64,000 nucleotides of DNA, from positions 248,001 through 312,000 of the forward strand of contig NZ_MBTG01000045.1 of NCBI RefSeq assembly GCF_002027705.1, read 5' to 3'. The notes under the pieces are model-generated. The model worked only from the letters and a program-made list of their open reading frames with translations, was not told the DNA's origin and made no database searches. The position numbers and the translations under genes were made by a program. Below, one piece after another: positions 26,466-34,521 of the stretch; the first letter of the stretch is position 1, and every line of letters begins with the position of its first letter. This stretch comes from Paenibacillus ferrarius (GTDB taxonomy: Bacteria; Bacillota; Bacilli; Paenibacillales; NBRC-103111).

Positions 26466-26809
26466 TACTTCTCATCCTCGCCAAAGGAAAATAAATTGCC
26501 CAACCCGCCCGATCCGCCTGAATCTCCTGAACCAGAATCATTGGATCCAAGAAGAGCCTGCATATGTCGGTTCAACGAGTTCTCCATTTTCGTCAAACCG
26601 TCGATGAGCTCGATCACATGCTCGTGAATCTCTCCAGTTTGTTTCATTTGATGCTCATGCCCTTCCAGATTGGAAGAATTGATGTGATGGCATATCCAAT
26701 TGCGAGATTTCTCCGCCTCGACAACTCTGGCTTCCAGCATTAAGGCGATTTCATGCTGCAGCTTAGCTGTGGCATCCAGCATATGCAAATACAGATCATT
26801 TCTGTTCAA
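26465..26809 (-). CDS. Small helical protein, second of a paralogous trio
   Basis: 114 residues of unknown family. A helical N-terminal two thirds (MLDATAKLQHEIALMLEARV) resembles its neighbours. The C-terminus is a Gly/Ser/Asp-rich tail (GSNDSGSGDSGGSGGLG) ending in acidic residues. The tail looks like a flexible spacer. Position in a three-gene operon behind a sigma-K-type promoter points to sporulation. Confidence 0.7.
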   Translation of the reverse strand: MNRNDLYLHMLDATAKLQHEIALMLEARVVEAEKSRNWICHHINSSNLEGHEHQMKQTGEIHEHVIELIDGLTKMENSLNRHMQALLGSNDSGSGDSGGSGGLGNLFSFGEDEK

Positions 26810-26820
26810 GTTATATCCCT

Positions 26821-27111
26821 CTATTCCTCATCCTCAGGATCTTTCATTTCTTTCATCACAATCTCTGTTTGCTGCGCAATGGCTTCTTCCAGATTAGCTA
26901 AACTGTTTAAATATGCCGTTATATTCTTAGTCAACTGCAACGCCTGCTCCTGCAGCATGCTAAGGCCTTCGAAATCGGGGTGTGAGTCTGGGATATCCTT
27001 CGCAATGGAGGCCATCTGCGTCGAGATACTCCGCTTCGCCTCCAAGATTTTGGACATCTCGCGATGGGAAGCCGCTATATGGGAAATAATCGTTGTTACC
27101 CTTTGTTCCAC
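26821..27111 (-). CDS. Small helical protein, first of a paralogous trio
   Basis: 96 residues of unknown family, helical, with an acidic C-terminus (KEMKDPEDEE). The phrase HIAASHREMSKILEAKRSIS carries the motif shared with the next two genes. The start is a GTG at 27111 with GGAGG 9 nt upstream. A near-perfect sigma-K promoter lies about 35-60 nt before it, so the operon should be transcribed in the mother cell late in sporulation. Confidence 0.72.
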   Translation of the reverse strand: MEQRVTTIISHIAASHREMSKILEAKRSISTQMASIAKDIPDSHPDFEGLSMLQEQALQLTKNITAYLNSLANLEEAIAQQTEIVMKEMKDPEDEE

Positions 27112-27144
27112 GCCATTTCGCCTCCAAATTCCGCTTTTTCACTC

Positions 27145-27172
27145 TAAGTTATGCAATCAGGCAAAAAACGGT
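27145..27172 (-). promoter_or_regulatory. Sigma-K-type promoter of the small-protein trio
   Basis: On the minus strand ACC (27172-27170), a 16-nt spacer and CATAACTTA (27153-27145) fit the B. subtilis sigma-K consensus (mACm, 16-17 nt, CATAnnnTA) fully. The start point is expected about 25 nt before the GTG. Confidence 0.65.
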
Positions 27173-27212
27173 GCCAAGAACCAGAACTTCTTCCATTCGC
27201 CCTTTCACCTTG

Positions 27213-27944
27213 TTACGCAATGAAATGATGGGGATCTACTCCCCATTTATCAATAAACTTCTGGCGATTAAGCTGGAGCAGCGCTTGGACAGCCTCTTGC
27301 CCCTTTTTATGAAAGCTGGCACTCCCATGGTGGAAAATAAAGCAATCCCCGGTAATCAACAGCCGGAAGCCGCCAAGCCTCGCCCGATAGCACATATCGT
27401 CGTCTTCGTAATGTCCTGGGGAAAAGCGTTCATCCATGAAGCCGATTTTATCGAGCATTTCCCTTTTGAAAAGCAGACAAATCCCGACCAGCCGAGTGCT
27501 TTCCTGCCACAAATCAGGATTGGGAACATTATATTGGGCCGCCATATCGGCAATCGTTGTAAACGGCTCTTGAATCTGCTGTTTGCCGCTCGCGTAATTC
27601 GTCACCGGTCCAACCATTCCGATGTCCTCACTGCTGTATAGCGCGCGCAGCATATTGTCTAACCAGTTTGGAGTTACGATGGTGTCATTGTTCAGCAGCA
27701 TCAATGCGTTCCCTGTGGCAATGTGAAGACCGTAATTACAAGCGACTGGAAAGCCGCGGTTCACCGGAAGGCAAACGAGCTTAAGCCGCTCTTGATAACA
27801 ATACTCTAATGTGCCATCTGTGGAAGCATTATCGACCACAATAATTTCATAAGGCACTGAGGTATGCTTGCGAATAGAGGCTACACAGTCTCTCAGCAAG
27901 GATAGACCATTAAATGTAGGAATGACGATACTCGTTACCTGCAT
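27213..27944 (-). CDS. GT2-family glycosyltransferase
   Basis: 243 residues with a GT-A fold of the rhamnosyltransferase-like GT2 group: TSIVIPTFNGLSLLRDCVAS, EIIVVDNASTDGT, the metal-binding region ALMLLNNDTIV and HYEDDDMCYRARLGGFRL. It is cytosolic, without membrane helices. It overlaps the preceding glycosyltransferase by 10 nt and closes a three-gene operon behind the promoter at 29886. The likely acceptor is a spore-surface glycan or protein. Confidence 0.85.
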   Translation of the reverse strand: MQVTSIVIPTFNGLSLLRDCVASIRKHTSVPYEIIVVDNASTDGTLEYCYQERLKLVCLPVNRGFPVACNYGLHIATGNALMLLNNDTIVTPNWLDNMLRALYSSEDIGMVGPVTNYASGKQQIQEPFTTIADMAAQYNVPNPDLWQESTRLVGICLLFKREMLDKIGFMDERFSPGHYEDDDMCYRARLGGFRLLITGDCFIFHHGSASFHKKGQEAVQALLQLNRQKFIDKWGVDPHHFIA

Positions 27945-29050
27945 GAGACTTCCCCCTCGAGGAATTTCCTTTTCCGAATGATATCAGGAAACACAATACG
28001 TTCCCCTCTGGATTTCATAGCAAATTGCAGTGCCTCGACGTGGTCTCCGATAATCATCCGGGCAACGGGATTATTTCTTCCCATGTTGATCTTACGAATT
28101 CTGTTCACGGATACAACATTAACACTGGCAGGCGCCGTTATCCGCAATCCTCCCATGATGGCATTGACCTGTGCTTTTGGCGGAACCATCAGTTCCGCAT
28201 AGCCCATATGCTGGAGCGCATTTCGGGATAATGCATGCGGAACAGCGGTTAGCGAATTGGCATTTAAATCGGGCCTTTTCATCGAGACATTAAGAAACCG
28301 TTTCATCATGGTGACGGAATCCCATTGTGAGAAGGGAGGCAAATATGGCGTTATATTATTAAGAGCTAGATCATGTCCTCTTTCAATCGAAGAAATAAAG
28401 GGCAGTAATTTCTCAGCACCAACAACAAAATCGCCATCGAGAAAGATCAAGATATCCGAATGCGATAGTTTGGCTCCAATCGCCCTGCCCACATCATGCC
28501 CCAATGGCTCTGGATAATGAACAATGAGCGCGTGGGAATGCGCTTTGACCCTCTCCAGCGTGCGGTCACTCGAGCCATTCACGATAATGATGATCTCATC
28601 CAGCGGCAGCCGATTCAGCTGCTCCAGCACCTTCACAATCGTTCGTTCTTCATTCATCACACTGACAATCGCTCCAACAGAGCCTGCCGTAGGCATTAAC
28701 ACCCAATCAGGGATTGGCAGTTTGGCCGCTTTGCAATAACCATGCACGTAACCTTGGGAAGCAGCTTCATAGTTCTGCGCGTTAGCATGCAGCAATTCGG
28801 ACTTAACTCGATTCACCCAAAGCTGATTGAGAGCTTTCTTCTGATAAGCTTCTTTGGTAATGTCATGTTTCAGGGCATCTTCTTGACCCGCCTTGCTGCC
28901 CCAATTTCTCCAGTACACTTGTGTTCTTGAGCGTTTTTTGGGCGATGGTTTTGCCCGCAGACGGGACAAGGAAGGCTTGGGCTGTAAACGTTTTTTTTTA
29001 ATTGCTGAAGGCTGGGGTCGAGGGCTTCTTTTCTTGATGTTCGGCTTCAT
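27935..29050 (-). CDS. GT2-family glycosyltransferase with polybasic N-terminus and GYxxGY motif
   Basis: 371 residues. The first 45 residues are very rich in Lys, Arg and Pro (KPNIKKRSPRPQPSAIKKKR). A helical stretch with SQGYVHGYCKAAKLP precedes the GT-A domain (about 125 onward: GAIVSVMNEERTIVKVLEQL, IIIVNGSSDRTLERVK, DILIFLDGDFVV). The catalytic part is paralogous to the next gene, sharing LGHDVGRAIGAK and GDHVEALQFA. The basic tail resembles those of other proteins in this island and may bind anionic spore material. Confidence 0.82.
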   Translation of the reverse strand: MKPNIKKRSPRPQPSAIKKKRLQPKPSLSRLRAKPSPKKRSRTQVYWRNWGSKAGQEDALKHDITKEAYQKKALNQLWVNRVKSELLHANAQNYEAASQGYVHGYCKAAKLPIPDWVLMPTAGSVGAIVSVMNEERTIVKVLEQLNRLPLDEIIIIVNGSSDRTLERVKAHSHALIVHYPEPLGHDVGRAIGAKLSHSDILIFLDGDFVVGAEKLLPFISSIERGHDLALNNITPYLPPFSQWDSVTMMKRFLNVSMKRPDLNANSLTAVPHALSRNALQHMGYAELMVPPKAQVNAIMGGLRITAPASVNVVSVNRIRKINMGRNNPVARMIIGDHVEALQFAMKSRGERIVFPDIIRKRKFLEGEVSCR

Positions 29051-29054
29051 GTAT

Positions 29055-29843
29055 TCACCTCATCATTTCTCTAACACGCACGGAGTCATTCAAGCTCGCC
29101 CGTTCACCGGACACTCCAACTAGCCAGTTAATGGCTTCCAAATGATCGCCTATGATTAAGTCACCTACGGGATCCGAAGCTTTTGGTCTTCGACGGATGC
29201 GATTGCGAAGACCAACTTGAATAAGCTGGGTTGCCTTTATATGAAGGCCGCGATGAGCAGCGATCGCTTGGGCCAGTGGCGGAACGGCTAAATTATCGGC
29301 TCCTATCGCATGAAGTGCTTTTCGACTGATCGCATGCGGGATTGTCGTCATGGAAGCTCCAAGCAAATCGGTGCGCTCTAATATCGCGTTCAGCGCATGT
29401 TTCGCCAGCACAACGCGGTGTACGCCGACAGTAGCCGTGCTTCCGTTGTATTTGTTCAACGCGACATCCACTCCCCGCTGTACGGCTCTGACTAGTGGAA
29501 TCACTTCTTTCGCAGCGATAACGAAATCGGCATCAAGGAACAGCAGAATATCTCCTCTCGCTTCTTTCGCTCCAAGACTTCTTCCTACATCATGTCCTAG
29601 CGGTTGATTAAACGAGATAACCTTAGCCCCTAACCCCGCCGCTACACGCTTACTTCCATCTGTCGATCCATTATCTACCACAATCACTTCGGTATGAGGG
29701 TGCACACGAAAGGCTTCCCTAATCACTTTAGCCAATGTGCGGGCTTCGTTGTAAACAGGAATGATGACGGATACCTTAGGCTGATGCAAGCTGATGCGCG
29801 CTGTTAGCTGCTTCTGCTTCCGCTGAATACGTTGGTTACTCAA
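29055..29843 (-). CDS. GT2-family glycosyltransferase
   Basis: 262 residues with a short basic N-terminus (NQRIQRKQKQLTAR) and a GT-A domain: KVSVIIPVYNEARTLAKVI, VIVVDNGSTDGSKRVA, PLGHDVGRSLGAKEARGD and the DxD-like LFLDADFVI. It is a paralogue of the gene at 27935. The start is a TTG at 29843 with AGGAG upstream. First gene of the three-gene operon behind the sigma-K-like promoter at 29886-29918. Confidence 0.85.
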   Translation of the reverse strand: MSNQRIQRKQKQLTARISLHQPKVSVIIPVYNEARTLAKVIREAFRVHPHTEVIVVDNGSTDGSKRVAAGLGAKVISFNQPLGHDVGRSLGAKEARGDILLFLDADFVIAAKEVIPLVRAVQRGVDVALNKYNGSTATVGVHRVVLAKHALNAILERTDLLGASMTTIPHAISRKALHAIGADNLAVPPLAQAIAAHRGLHIKATQLIQVGLRNRIRRRPKASDPVGDLIIGDHLEAINWLVGVSGERASLNDSVRVREMMR

Positions 29844-29885
29844 TTCGCTCTCAACTCCTGTCCATGGCGGAATACCTGCTTTATA

Positions 29886-29918
29886 TATTCTATGATCGGA
29901 AAAGAAAGGGGACAGGGC
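29886..29918 (-). promoter_or_regulatory. Sigma-K-like promoter with GYCCW box (29843 operon)
   Basis: Minus-strand CATAGAATA (29894-29886) matches CATAnnnTA. Exactly 16 nt upstream sits GCCCTGTC (29918-29911), one of six such boxes in the window. Confidence 0.45.
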
Positions 29919-29935
29919 AGAAGCCGTAATATAGG

Positions 29936-30020
29936 AAAACAGGCATTTGTACAGCCTATTTCCTCGCTTTTTTTACAAGAGACAAACAGGCATTTGCCTT
30001 GTACATCCTTCTATTTCCTC
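29936..30020. repeat. Imperfect tandem repeat upstream of the epimerase gene
   Basis: Two units of 30-38 nt share AAACAGGCATTTG, then TACA, CCT and TATTTCCTC in the same order (29936-29965 and 29983-30020). They fill the gap between divergent genes and might be a duplicated regulator site. Confidence 0.5.
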
Positions 30021-30061
30021 ACGTAAGATAGTGCATACTACCAAGAAAAGAGGAATTCTAG

Positions 30062-30976
30062 ATGAAAGCTGTTGTAACCGGTGGTGCGGGCTTTATTGGT
30101 TCACACCTTGTCGATGACCTACTCGCTCAGCATTATGAAGTCCATGTTATTGATAATCTGTCTTCAGGCAAACCAACTAACATTCATCCTGATGCCATTC
30201 TTCATGTGGAAGATATAAGTCACGAACAGATCAAGCCGCTTCTTGCTTCGATTCAACCTGATGTTGTTTTCCACCTTGCGGCCCAAGCCGATGTTCAGCG
30301 TTCGATTGCGAATCCAGGTCAAGATGCCTACATTAATCTGATCGGCACCATTCATCTTCTTGAAGCTTCACGCGATGCGGGTGTAAGCAAATTCATCTTC
30401 GCTTCCACTTCCGCCGTGTACGGCGACTTACAGCGAGAGACACTTACCGAAACAGACCCCACATCGCCAATATCCTACTATGGGTTATCCAAATTTGCTG
30501 CCGAATCCTATATTCGAGTCTTCCATCAATTCCACGGACTTCCCTACACCATCCTCCGCTTTGGCAATGTGTACGGCCCCAGACAAACGCCCAAAGGAGA
30601 GGGCGGCGTGGTCGCTGTCTTCATGGATCGCATTCTGAAAGAGACAGCACTCACGCTTCATGGCGATGGAGAACAGACACGAGACTTCGTTTATGTGAAA
30701 GATGTGGTACGCGCAAATCTAGCGGCCATCCATCATGGCAACGGGGAAACGCTGCATGTGAGCACGAGCAGCCCAACCTCCGTCAAAGAGTTGGCGAAGC
30801 TGCTTTTGCACTATCATGGCTCTGAACTGCCTATCCTGCATGCTTTAGCTAGGGATGGCGATATCAAGCACAGCTGTTTGGATAATCGCAAAGCACTTGC
30901 CCTCTTGTCATGGAAGCCTCACTATGACATTCGTTCAGGGCTGCTGGAAACGTACCAAATCAGCACTAACAGCTAA
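30062..30976 (+). CDS. NAD-dependent sugar epimerase/dehydratase (extended SDR, GalE-like)
   Basis: 304 residues with the NAD-binding motif GGAGFIGSHL at the N-terminus and the catalytic SYYGLSK (YxxxK) near 140-147. Further GalE/UDP-sugar epimerase landmarks are VFHLAAQADV, GNVYGPRQ and TRDFVYVKDVV. It probably interconverts UDP-hexoses for the neighbouring glycosyltransferases; the exact sugar is open. It stands alone on the plus strand. Confidence 0.82.
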   Translation: MKAVVTGGAGFIGSHLVDDLLAQHYEVHVIDNLSSGKPTNIHPDAILHVEDISHEQIKPLLASIQPDVVFHLAAQADVQRSIANPGQDAYINLIGTIHLLEASRDAGVSKFIFASTSAVYGDLQRETLTETDPTSPISYYGLSKFAAESYIRVFHQFHGLPYTILRFGNVYGPRQTPKGEGGVVAVFMDRILKETALTLHGDGEQTRDFVYVKDVVRANLAAIHHGNGETLHVSTSSPTSVKELAKLLLHYHGSELPILHALARDGDIKHSCLDNRKALALLSWKPHYDIRSGLLETYQISTNS

Positions 30977-30987
30977 CCCATTGAACA

Positions 30988-31032
30988 CCAAAGAGCCTCA
31001 CACTCGGTGCAAGTCGAGGTAAGGTTCTTTGG
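30988..31032 (+). terminator. Possible terminator after the epimerase gene
   Basis: Arms CCAAAGAGCCT and AAGGTTCTTTGG can pair with one bulge around an 18-nt loop. The following T run is poor, so the call is tentative. Confidence 0.35.
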
Positions 31033-31063
31033 CTTGTTATTCAGTTTGCTCAGCTAACAACGC

Positions 31064-31504
31064 TTAGTCGGAGTAAGCGGCTGCGTTAAAGCTTTCTGGG
31101 CCTATTCGCGTAGGAGCAACTGCAATACCGCTAGGAATGCTGACGAAGGCTTGATAGACTAAGAATCCTGGATTCGGAGGCTGAAAATCTGCTCCCGTTA
31201 TTGTCATGACACTATTCGCCAAAACTTCCAACAGGCCAACTGCCGGAGCAGACTGCGTAGCGGAATAGACAAGCACGGCGTCAGGTCCTACTCCTCTGAA
31301 AATTGTAATTGTGACAGGTGTCAATACAGAGACAATAGAAGCTAAAGAAACAGTAGCTGAGAATTGGACACGAAGATTAGCTCCTGCATCGGCTGTGTTC
31401 AAGCCTAGCGTGCCAAACAAGGCTGGCGTAGAAGTAAGCGGAATGGAAATACCGCCTGACGTACTAATATTTTGCGAAATTTGTTCATCTAGTAAAATCC
31501 CCAT
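31064..31504 (-). CDS. Small beta-rich protein, possible exosporium/spore-surface protein
   Basis: 146 residues, rich in Val, Ile, Thr, Ala and Ser, with no signal peptide and little charge (for example GGISIPLTSTPALFGTLGLN and SVLTPVTITIFRGVGPDAVL). The pattern of alternating hydrophobic and small residues suggests a jelly-roll or beta-sandwich like BxpB/ExsF or the BclA head, but I see no motif that proves it. Excellent ribosome site AAAGGAGG. A sigma-K-like promoter lies at 31535-31567. Confidence 0.6.
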   Translation of the reverse strand: MGILLDEQISQNISTSGGISIPLTSTPALFGTLGLNTADAGANLRVQFSATVSLASIVSVLTPVTITIFRGVGPDAVLVYSATQSAPAVGLLEVLANSVMTITGADFQPPNPGFLVYQAFVSIPSGIAVAPTRIGPESFNAAAYSD

Positions 31505-31534
31505 TTAGAGGACCTCCTTTCTGAGTTTATACGT

Positions 31535-31567
31535 TATCGTATGCTAGACTCAGAGAAATGACTGGAC
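31535..31567 (-). promoter_or_regulatory. Sigma-K-like promoter with GYCCW box (31504 gene)
   Basis: Minus-strand CATACGATA (31543-31535) matches CATAnnnTA exactly; GTCCAGTC (31567-31560) lies 16 nt upstream. The expected start is about 20 nt before the ribosome-binding region and ATG at 31504. Confidence 0.5.
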
Positions 31568-31597
31568 AAGTTATCTTTTTACAATCCTCAATTCGCC

Positions 31598-32686
31598 TTA
31601 CTTCACGCCAAGCTCTCCCAGCATCGCCATGAACTTTTTCGTATATTTGCGAACCGTGAATCGGACTTTGACATATCGTTCTCCGTTCGTTCGAATATGA
31701 TCGCGAAGTTCAGCATTGTACATGAGTTGTTTGGCCAGAACAACGGCTTGATCAATGTCCCCGTGAGGAAAAAATAAACCTGTTTCATTATGAAAAATGA
31801 AATTCCTGACCCCGTCCGAATCTGTTGTAAGCACAGGACAGCGGCAAAGCATAGCCTCCGCAACGGCATAACCGAAGCCTTCCAATATGGAGGTTGAGCA
31901 GAGAAATCCGCCCGAGTCGCCAATCATGGAGAAATAATCTGCCATCTGCTCATGGGGAACGTTCGAATATCGGATTACCCGATCTTCAATTCCCAGCTCT
32001 GCGATCTTCTCTTCGAATTTCTTCTGCTCACTAGGTGCATTCAAATCCATATCGCCAAACATCCACAGATATAGATTCGGGATAGATTGGCTGAGTTGAT
32101 AGCCTAGCTCAATGAAATCCCGCCAGTTTTTATTCGTCTCAATCCGTCCCACCCAAGCGATAACGCTATATTTCTTCTGCGGGTACGAAGTATAGCCGAA
32201 ATCATCCATATTCAAGGGATCATCGAAGGAATAGTGCTTTTTATCCGGGAAAAATGTTTCAAGCAGCGTCATTATATGGGAAGTGCGCGGGTATAGCAGA
32301 GCGGATGCATATTTATTCACATTAGCTTCAGCCTGCTTCAAAATCTCCACAGCTGTTTCCATCGTACCTAGTCCCTGAACCTCATAAATAAGCGGATTCT
32401 TGTAACCGCTGGCGCGAATCTTCTGGAGCAAATCAAAATCGGTGCAGACGATGACCGCGTCATAATTTTCCCGCTGGAGCAAATCTTCTATATCCTTGTT
32501 TGTACTGCAAATATGTGTCTTGATATGTCTAATATTTCGCCGTCCATTGCCGTCATATTTATAGAGCATATGACATTCGACACCGATCTTTTGCAAAGCT
32601 TCGCAGCGTATTCGATTTAAGGTGTCCATACCGCCGCTTGGGTTATAGAACGTAAATAAAATTTTCATAGCCCGGCCCGCTTTCAT
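31598..32686 (-). CDS. GT4-family glycosyltransferase
   Basis: 362 residues with a GT-B fold: N-terminal MKILFTFYNPSGGMDTLNRI and the C-terminal nucleotide-sugar domain (VIAWVGRIETNKNWRDFIEL, GGFLCSTSILEGFGYAVAEA, CRCPVLTTDSDGVRNFI). The E-x7-E region of retaining GT4 enzymes is seen in EGFGYAVAE. It is a clear paralogue of the gene at 37733. ATG 32686 overlaps the previous stop by 4 nt; ATG 32668 would align with the paralogue start, and neither has a good ribosome site. Confidence 0.82.
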   Translation of the reverse strand: MKAGRAMKILFTFYNPSGGMDTLNRIRCEALQKIGVECHMLYKYDGNGRRNIRHIKTHICSTNKDIEDLLQRENYDAVIVCTDFDLLQKIRASGYKNPLIYEVQGLGTMETAVEILKQAEANVNKYASALLYPRTSHIMTLLETFFPDKKHYSFDDPLNMDDFGYTSYPQKKYSVIAWVGRIETNKNWRDFIELGYQLSQSIPNLYLWMFGDMDLNAPSEQKKFEEKIAELGIEDRVIRYSNVPHEQMADYFSMIGDSGGFLCSTSILEGFGYAVAEAMLCRCPVLTTDSDGVRNFIFHNETGLFFPHGDIDQAVVLAKQLMYNAELRDHIRTNGERYVKVRFTVRKYTKKFMAMLGELGVK

Positions 32687-33885
32687 ACTAGATGTTTCTT
32701 AATTTGGTAAGCAAAAAAATGCACCGTGCGGAAAAGCTCGTTGAAATAGGGTTTGTCATCATTCTCATATTTGCGGTATCCAATCAAGTTATCTTGCGTA
32801 AAATAATTGGACATGTAATCCGGCGTTTTGGTGCTTAATTCCCGGACTAGGGTTTCCATCAGAAGATGTTGGGACAAAGGCTCTTTCCCCAAAACAAAGG
32901 TGAGAGGTGTTTTCGTAAACTGTGAAGCATAGAAAATAGCCTTTTCTTCGTCCACATGAGGAAAAAACCTATAGGTTACTGTTGGATGTGCAATTTTAGA
33001 AATCTCATAGGTAGCCACTCGATCCGAAGAACAGTCCAAAATGTGCAATTCGTAATTGCTAAATGATTGTTCATATAGGCTTTCCAAACAAGCGATACCC
33101 TGTTCATCCAATTGTTTCACACTGAATAACACGGTCACTAGCGGTGCAATGCCCCGCCTCATTCTAGCCTCATATCGCGCCAAGTGGTAGGCGTATCTCC
33201 ATTTGCGATGGTTATCGGTCGTTTGCAAGGTAGCTGAAATGCTGAACGTGGAATTGACGCGATAATCAACAAGCTCCACAGGAATATACTTGATGTCGCA
33301 AAGTTCGGTTAAGCGAAGCCAGTATTCATAATCCTCGACAGGTTCAAGATAATACCCTTCAATCTGCTTGGCATATTGCGATTTATACATAAATGATACG
33401 CCTGTTATGCAAGCATCCAGAAGCGCTTCCCTGGGTTGGGACTGATATTGTCTCAGCAGCGCCAATGTTTGCTCCGTATCCAACGAACGATCTTCCCCAT
33501 CTATGGAACAAAATGAACTATAGACGAGTCCAACTTCTCTTGGACAGCGAGCAAGCGCATGGCGCAGCACCGAAATAAATTGCGGATAATAAATATTGTC
33601 ACTGGATACCCACGTCACATATTTCATCCTTGGATCTGCGAATAACACATCAAAACCACGGTTTAACGCTTTAGCCACACCCAAATTGACTTCATTCACG
33701 ATAAACTCTACTCGGGGGTCTTCACCGACCAGTTGTTTGGAAAGCTTCAGCATCTCCGTGTCTCCATCGATCACAATAATGAATCGAAATTGTTTAAACG
33801 TCTGATTCAAAATCGACTTTATCGCGGCGCTTAGATATTCACGTTTTTGCTTGTATACGGGCATAACGATTCCAACTTCAATCAT
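32683..33885 (-). CDS. GT2-family glycosyltransferase with degenerate second GT-A-like half
   Basis: About 400 residues. The N-terminal 235 form a GT2 domain (VGIVMPVYKQKREYLSAAI, FIIVIDGDTEM, WVSSDNIYYPQFISVL). The rest starts again like a GT-A domain (LVTVLFSVKQLDEQGIACLE, ELHILDCSSD) but lacks the metal-binding aspartates, so it is probably non-catalytic. ATG 33885 has GGAAGGGG 10 nt upstream and is preferred over 33909. The gene overlaps the downstream GT4 gene by 4 nt. Confidence 0.8.
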   Translation of the reverse strand: MIEVGIVMPVYKQKREYLSAAIKSILNQTFKQFRFIIVIDGDTEMLKLSKQLVGEDPRVEFIVNEVNLGVAKALNRGFDVLFADPRMKYVTWVSSDNIYYPQFISVLRHALARCPREVGLVYSSFCSIDGEDRSLDTEQTLALLRQYQSQPREALLDACITGVSFMYKSQYAKQIEGYYLEPVEDYEYWLRLTELCDIKYIPVELVDYRVNSTFSISATLQTTDNHRKWRYAYHLARYEARMRRGIAPLVTVLFSVKQLDEQGIACLESLYEQSFSNYELHILDCSSDRVATYEISKIAHPTVTYRFFPHVDEEKAIFYASQFTKTPLTFVLGKEPLSQHLLMETLVRELSTKTPDYMSNYFTQDNLIGYRKYENDDKPYFNELFRTVHFFAYQIKKHLV

Positions 33886-33978
33886 GGATTCGAACCCCTT
33901 CCATGCCATATTACTAATAGCTTATTGCTGTGCGTAGTCATTTGATTGTGTTCGTAACCAGTTACTTGTCTAAAATGC

Positions 33979-34013
33979 AAAAAAAGAAGGCCGCGATTCA
34001 CGGCAACCTTCTT
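33979..34013 (-). terminator. Terminator-like hairpin on the minus strand
   Basis: AAGAAGG/CCTTCTT arms with an inner CCG/CGG stem end in a run of seven U on the minus strand. No intact minus-strand gene lies directly upstream of it, so it may be the leftover of a lost gene. Confidence 0.5.
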
Positions 34014-34102
34014 GTATCAATCCTTATGAACCTTCAGCGAAGTCAACAGCTTCACGGACACTGGATCAACTACGGGAAATTCGGGGAAATTCCACTGTAG
34101 GA

Positions 34103-34278
34103 GGAACTATGATCCTCTATTTGTCTCAGAATCGGATATTTGCAGCTGAAAGGGAAGTAGGATCCCATATTTCAGCATTTCCCGCTCAGAATCAACGTTT
34201 TTCGCCGAAATAGCGTACCACAGTTCCCTCTCATGCTGCTTTTCCCCCGTTCTCTGTCAATTAGCGGACCGTAGTTCC
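34103..34278. repeat. Intergenic repeat block with four GGAACTACGGTCC-like 13-mers
   Basis: The 636-nt gap 33886-34521 has no convincing gene. It holds GGAACTATGATCC (34103-34115), GGAAGTAGGATCC (34153-34165), GTACCACAGTTCC (34215-34227) and GGACCGTAGTTCC (34266-34278). The last two are inverted copies. Spacings between starts are 50, 62 and 51 nt. It reads like a dispersed repeat element. Confidence 0.55.
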
Positions 34279-34414
34279 TTCTCGGGCTCAATGTCAATTG
34301 AATCAGCTGAATTGAGTCAGACTCCGGTGGATTAATTGTTCTCAACTAGCATGAGAAAACCTCTATCGAAGCCATTCAAAGATGAGCGACCGCGTTTAGA
34401 GGTAGGTTTTATCG

Positions 34415-34465
34415 CCAAATAGAAAGACGTTTTCGGGAACCGAAAACTTATACTTTCTATTGTGG
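34415..34465. repeat. Nested palindromic repeat, copy 1
   Basis: Outer arms AATAGAAAG/CTTTCTATT and inner arms TTTTCGG/CCGAAAA form a cruciform-like hairpin of about 50 nt. A second copy, identical at most positions, lies at 35062-35111. Each copy ends just before the terminator of a minus-strand gene. Confidence 0.7.
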
Positions 34466-34467
34466 TC

Positions 34468-34506
34468 AAAAAAAGTGAAAACCTTGTACAACAAGGATTT
34501 TCACTT
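34468..34506 (-). terminator. Terminator of the 34522 gene
   Basis: Arms AAGTGAAAACCTTGT and ACAAGGATTTTCACTT (one mismatch) with a U run on the minus strand, 16 nt after the stop. Confidence 0.85.
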
Positions 34507-34521
34507 ACTGGATTGAATTAA

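Noticed and set aside
30018..30042. Sigma-K promoter for the plus-strand epimerase (CATACTACC)
   Set aside because: The last two bases deviate from CATAnnnTA and neither an AC -35 nor a GYCCW box lies at the right distance.
34010..34110. Minus-strand fragment of about 29 codons ending in KLLTSLKVHKD before the terminator at 33979
   Set aside because: It looks like a gene end, but an in-frame stop near 34110 and the repeat block leave no start or family evidence.
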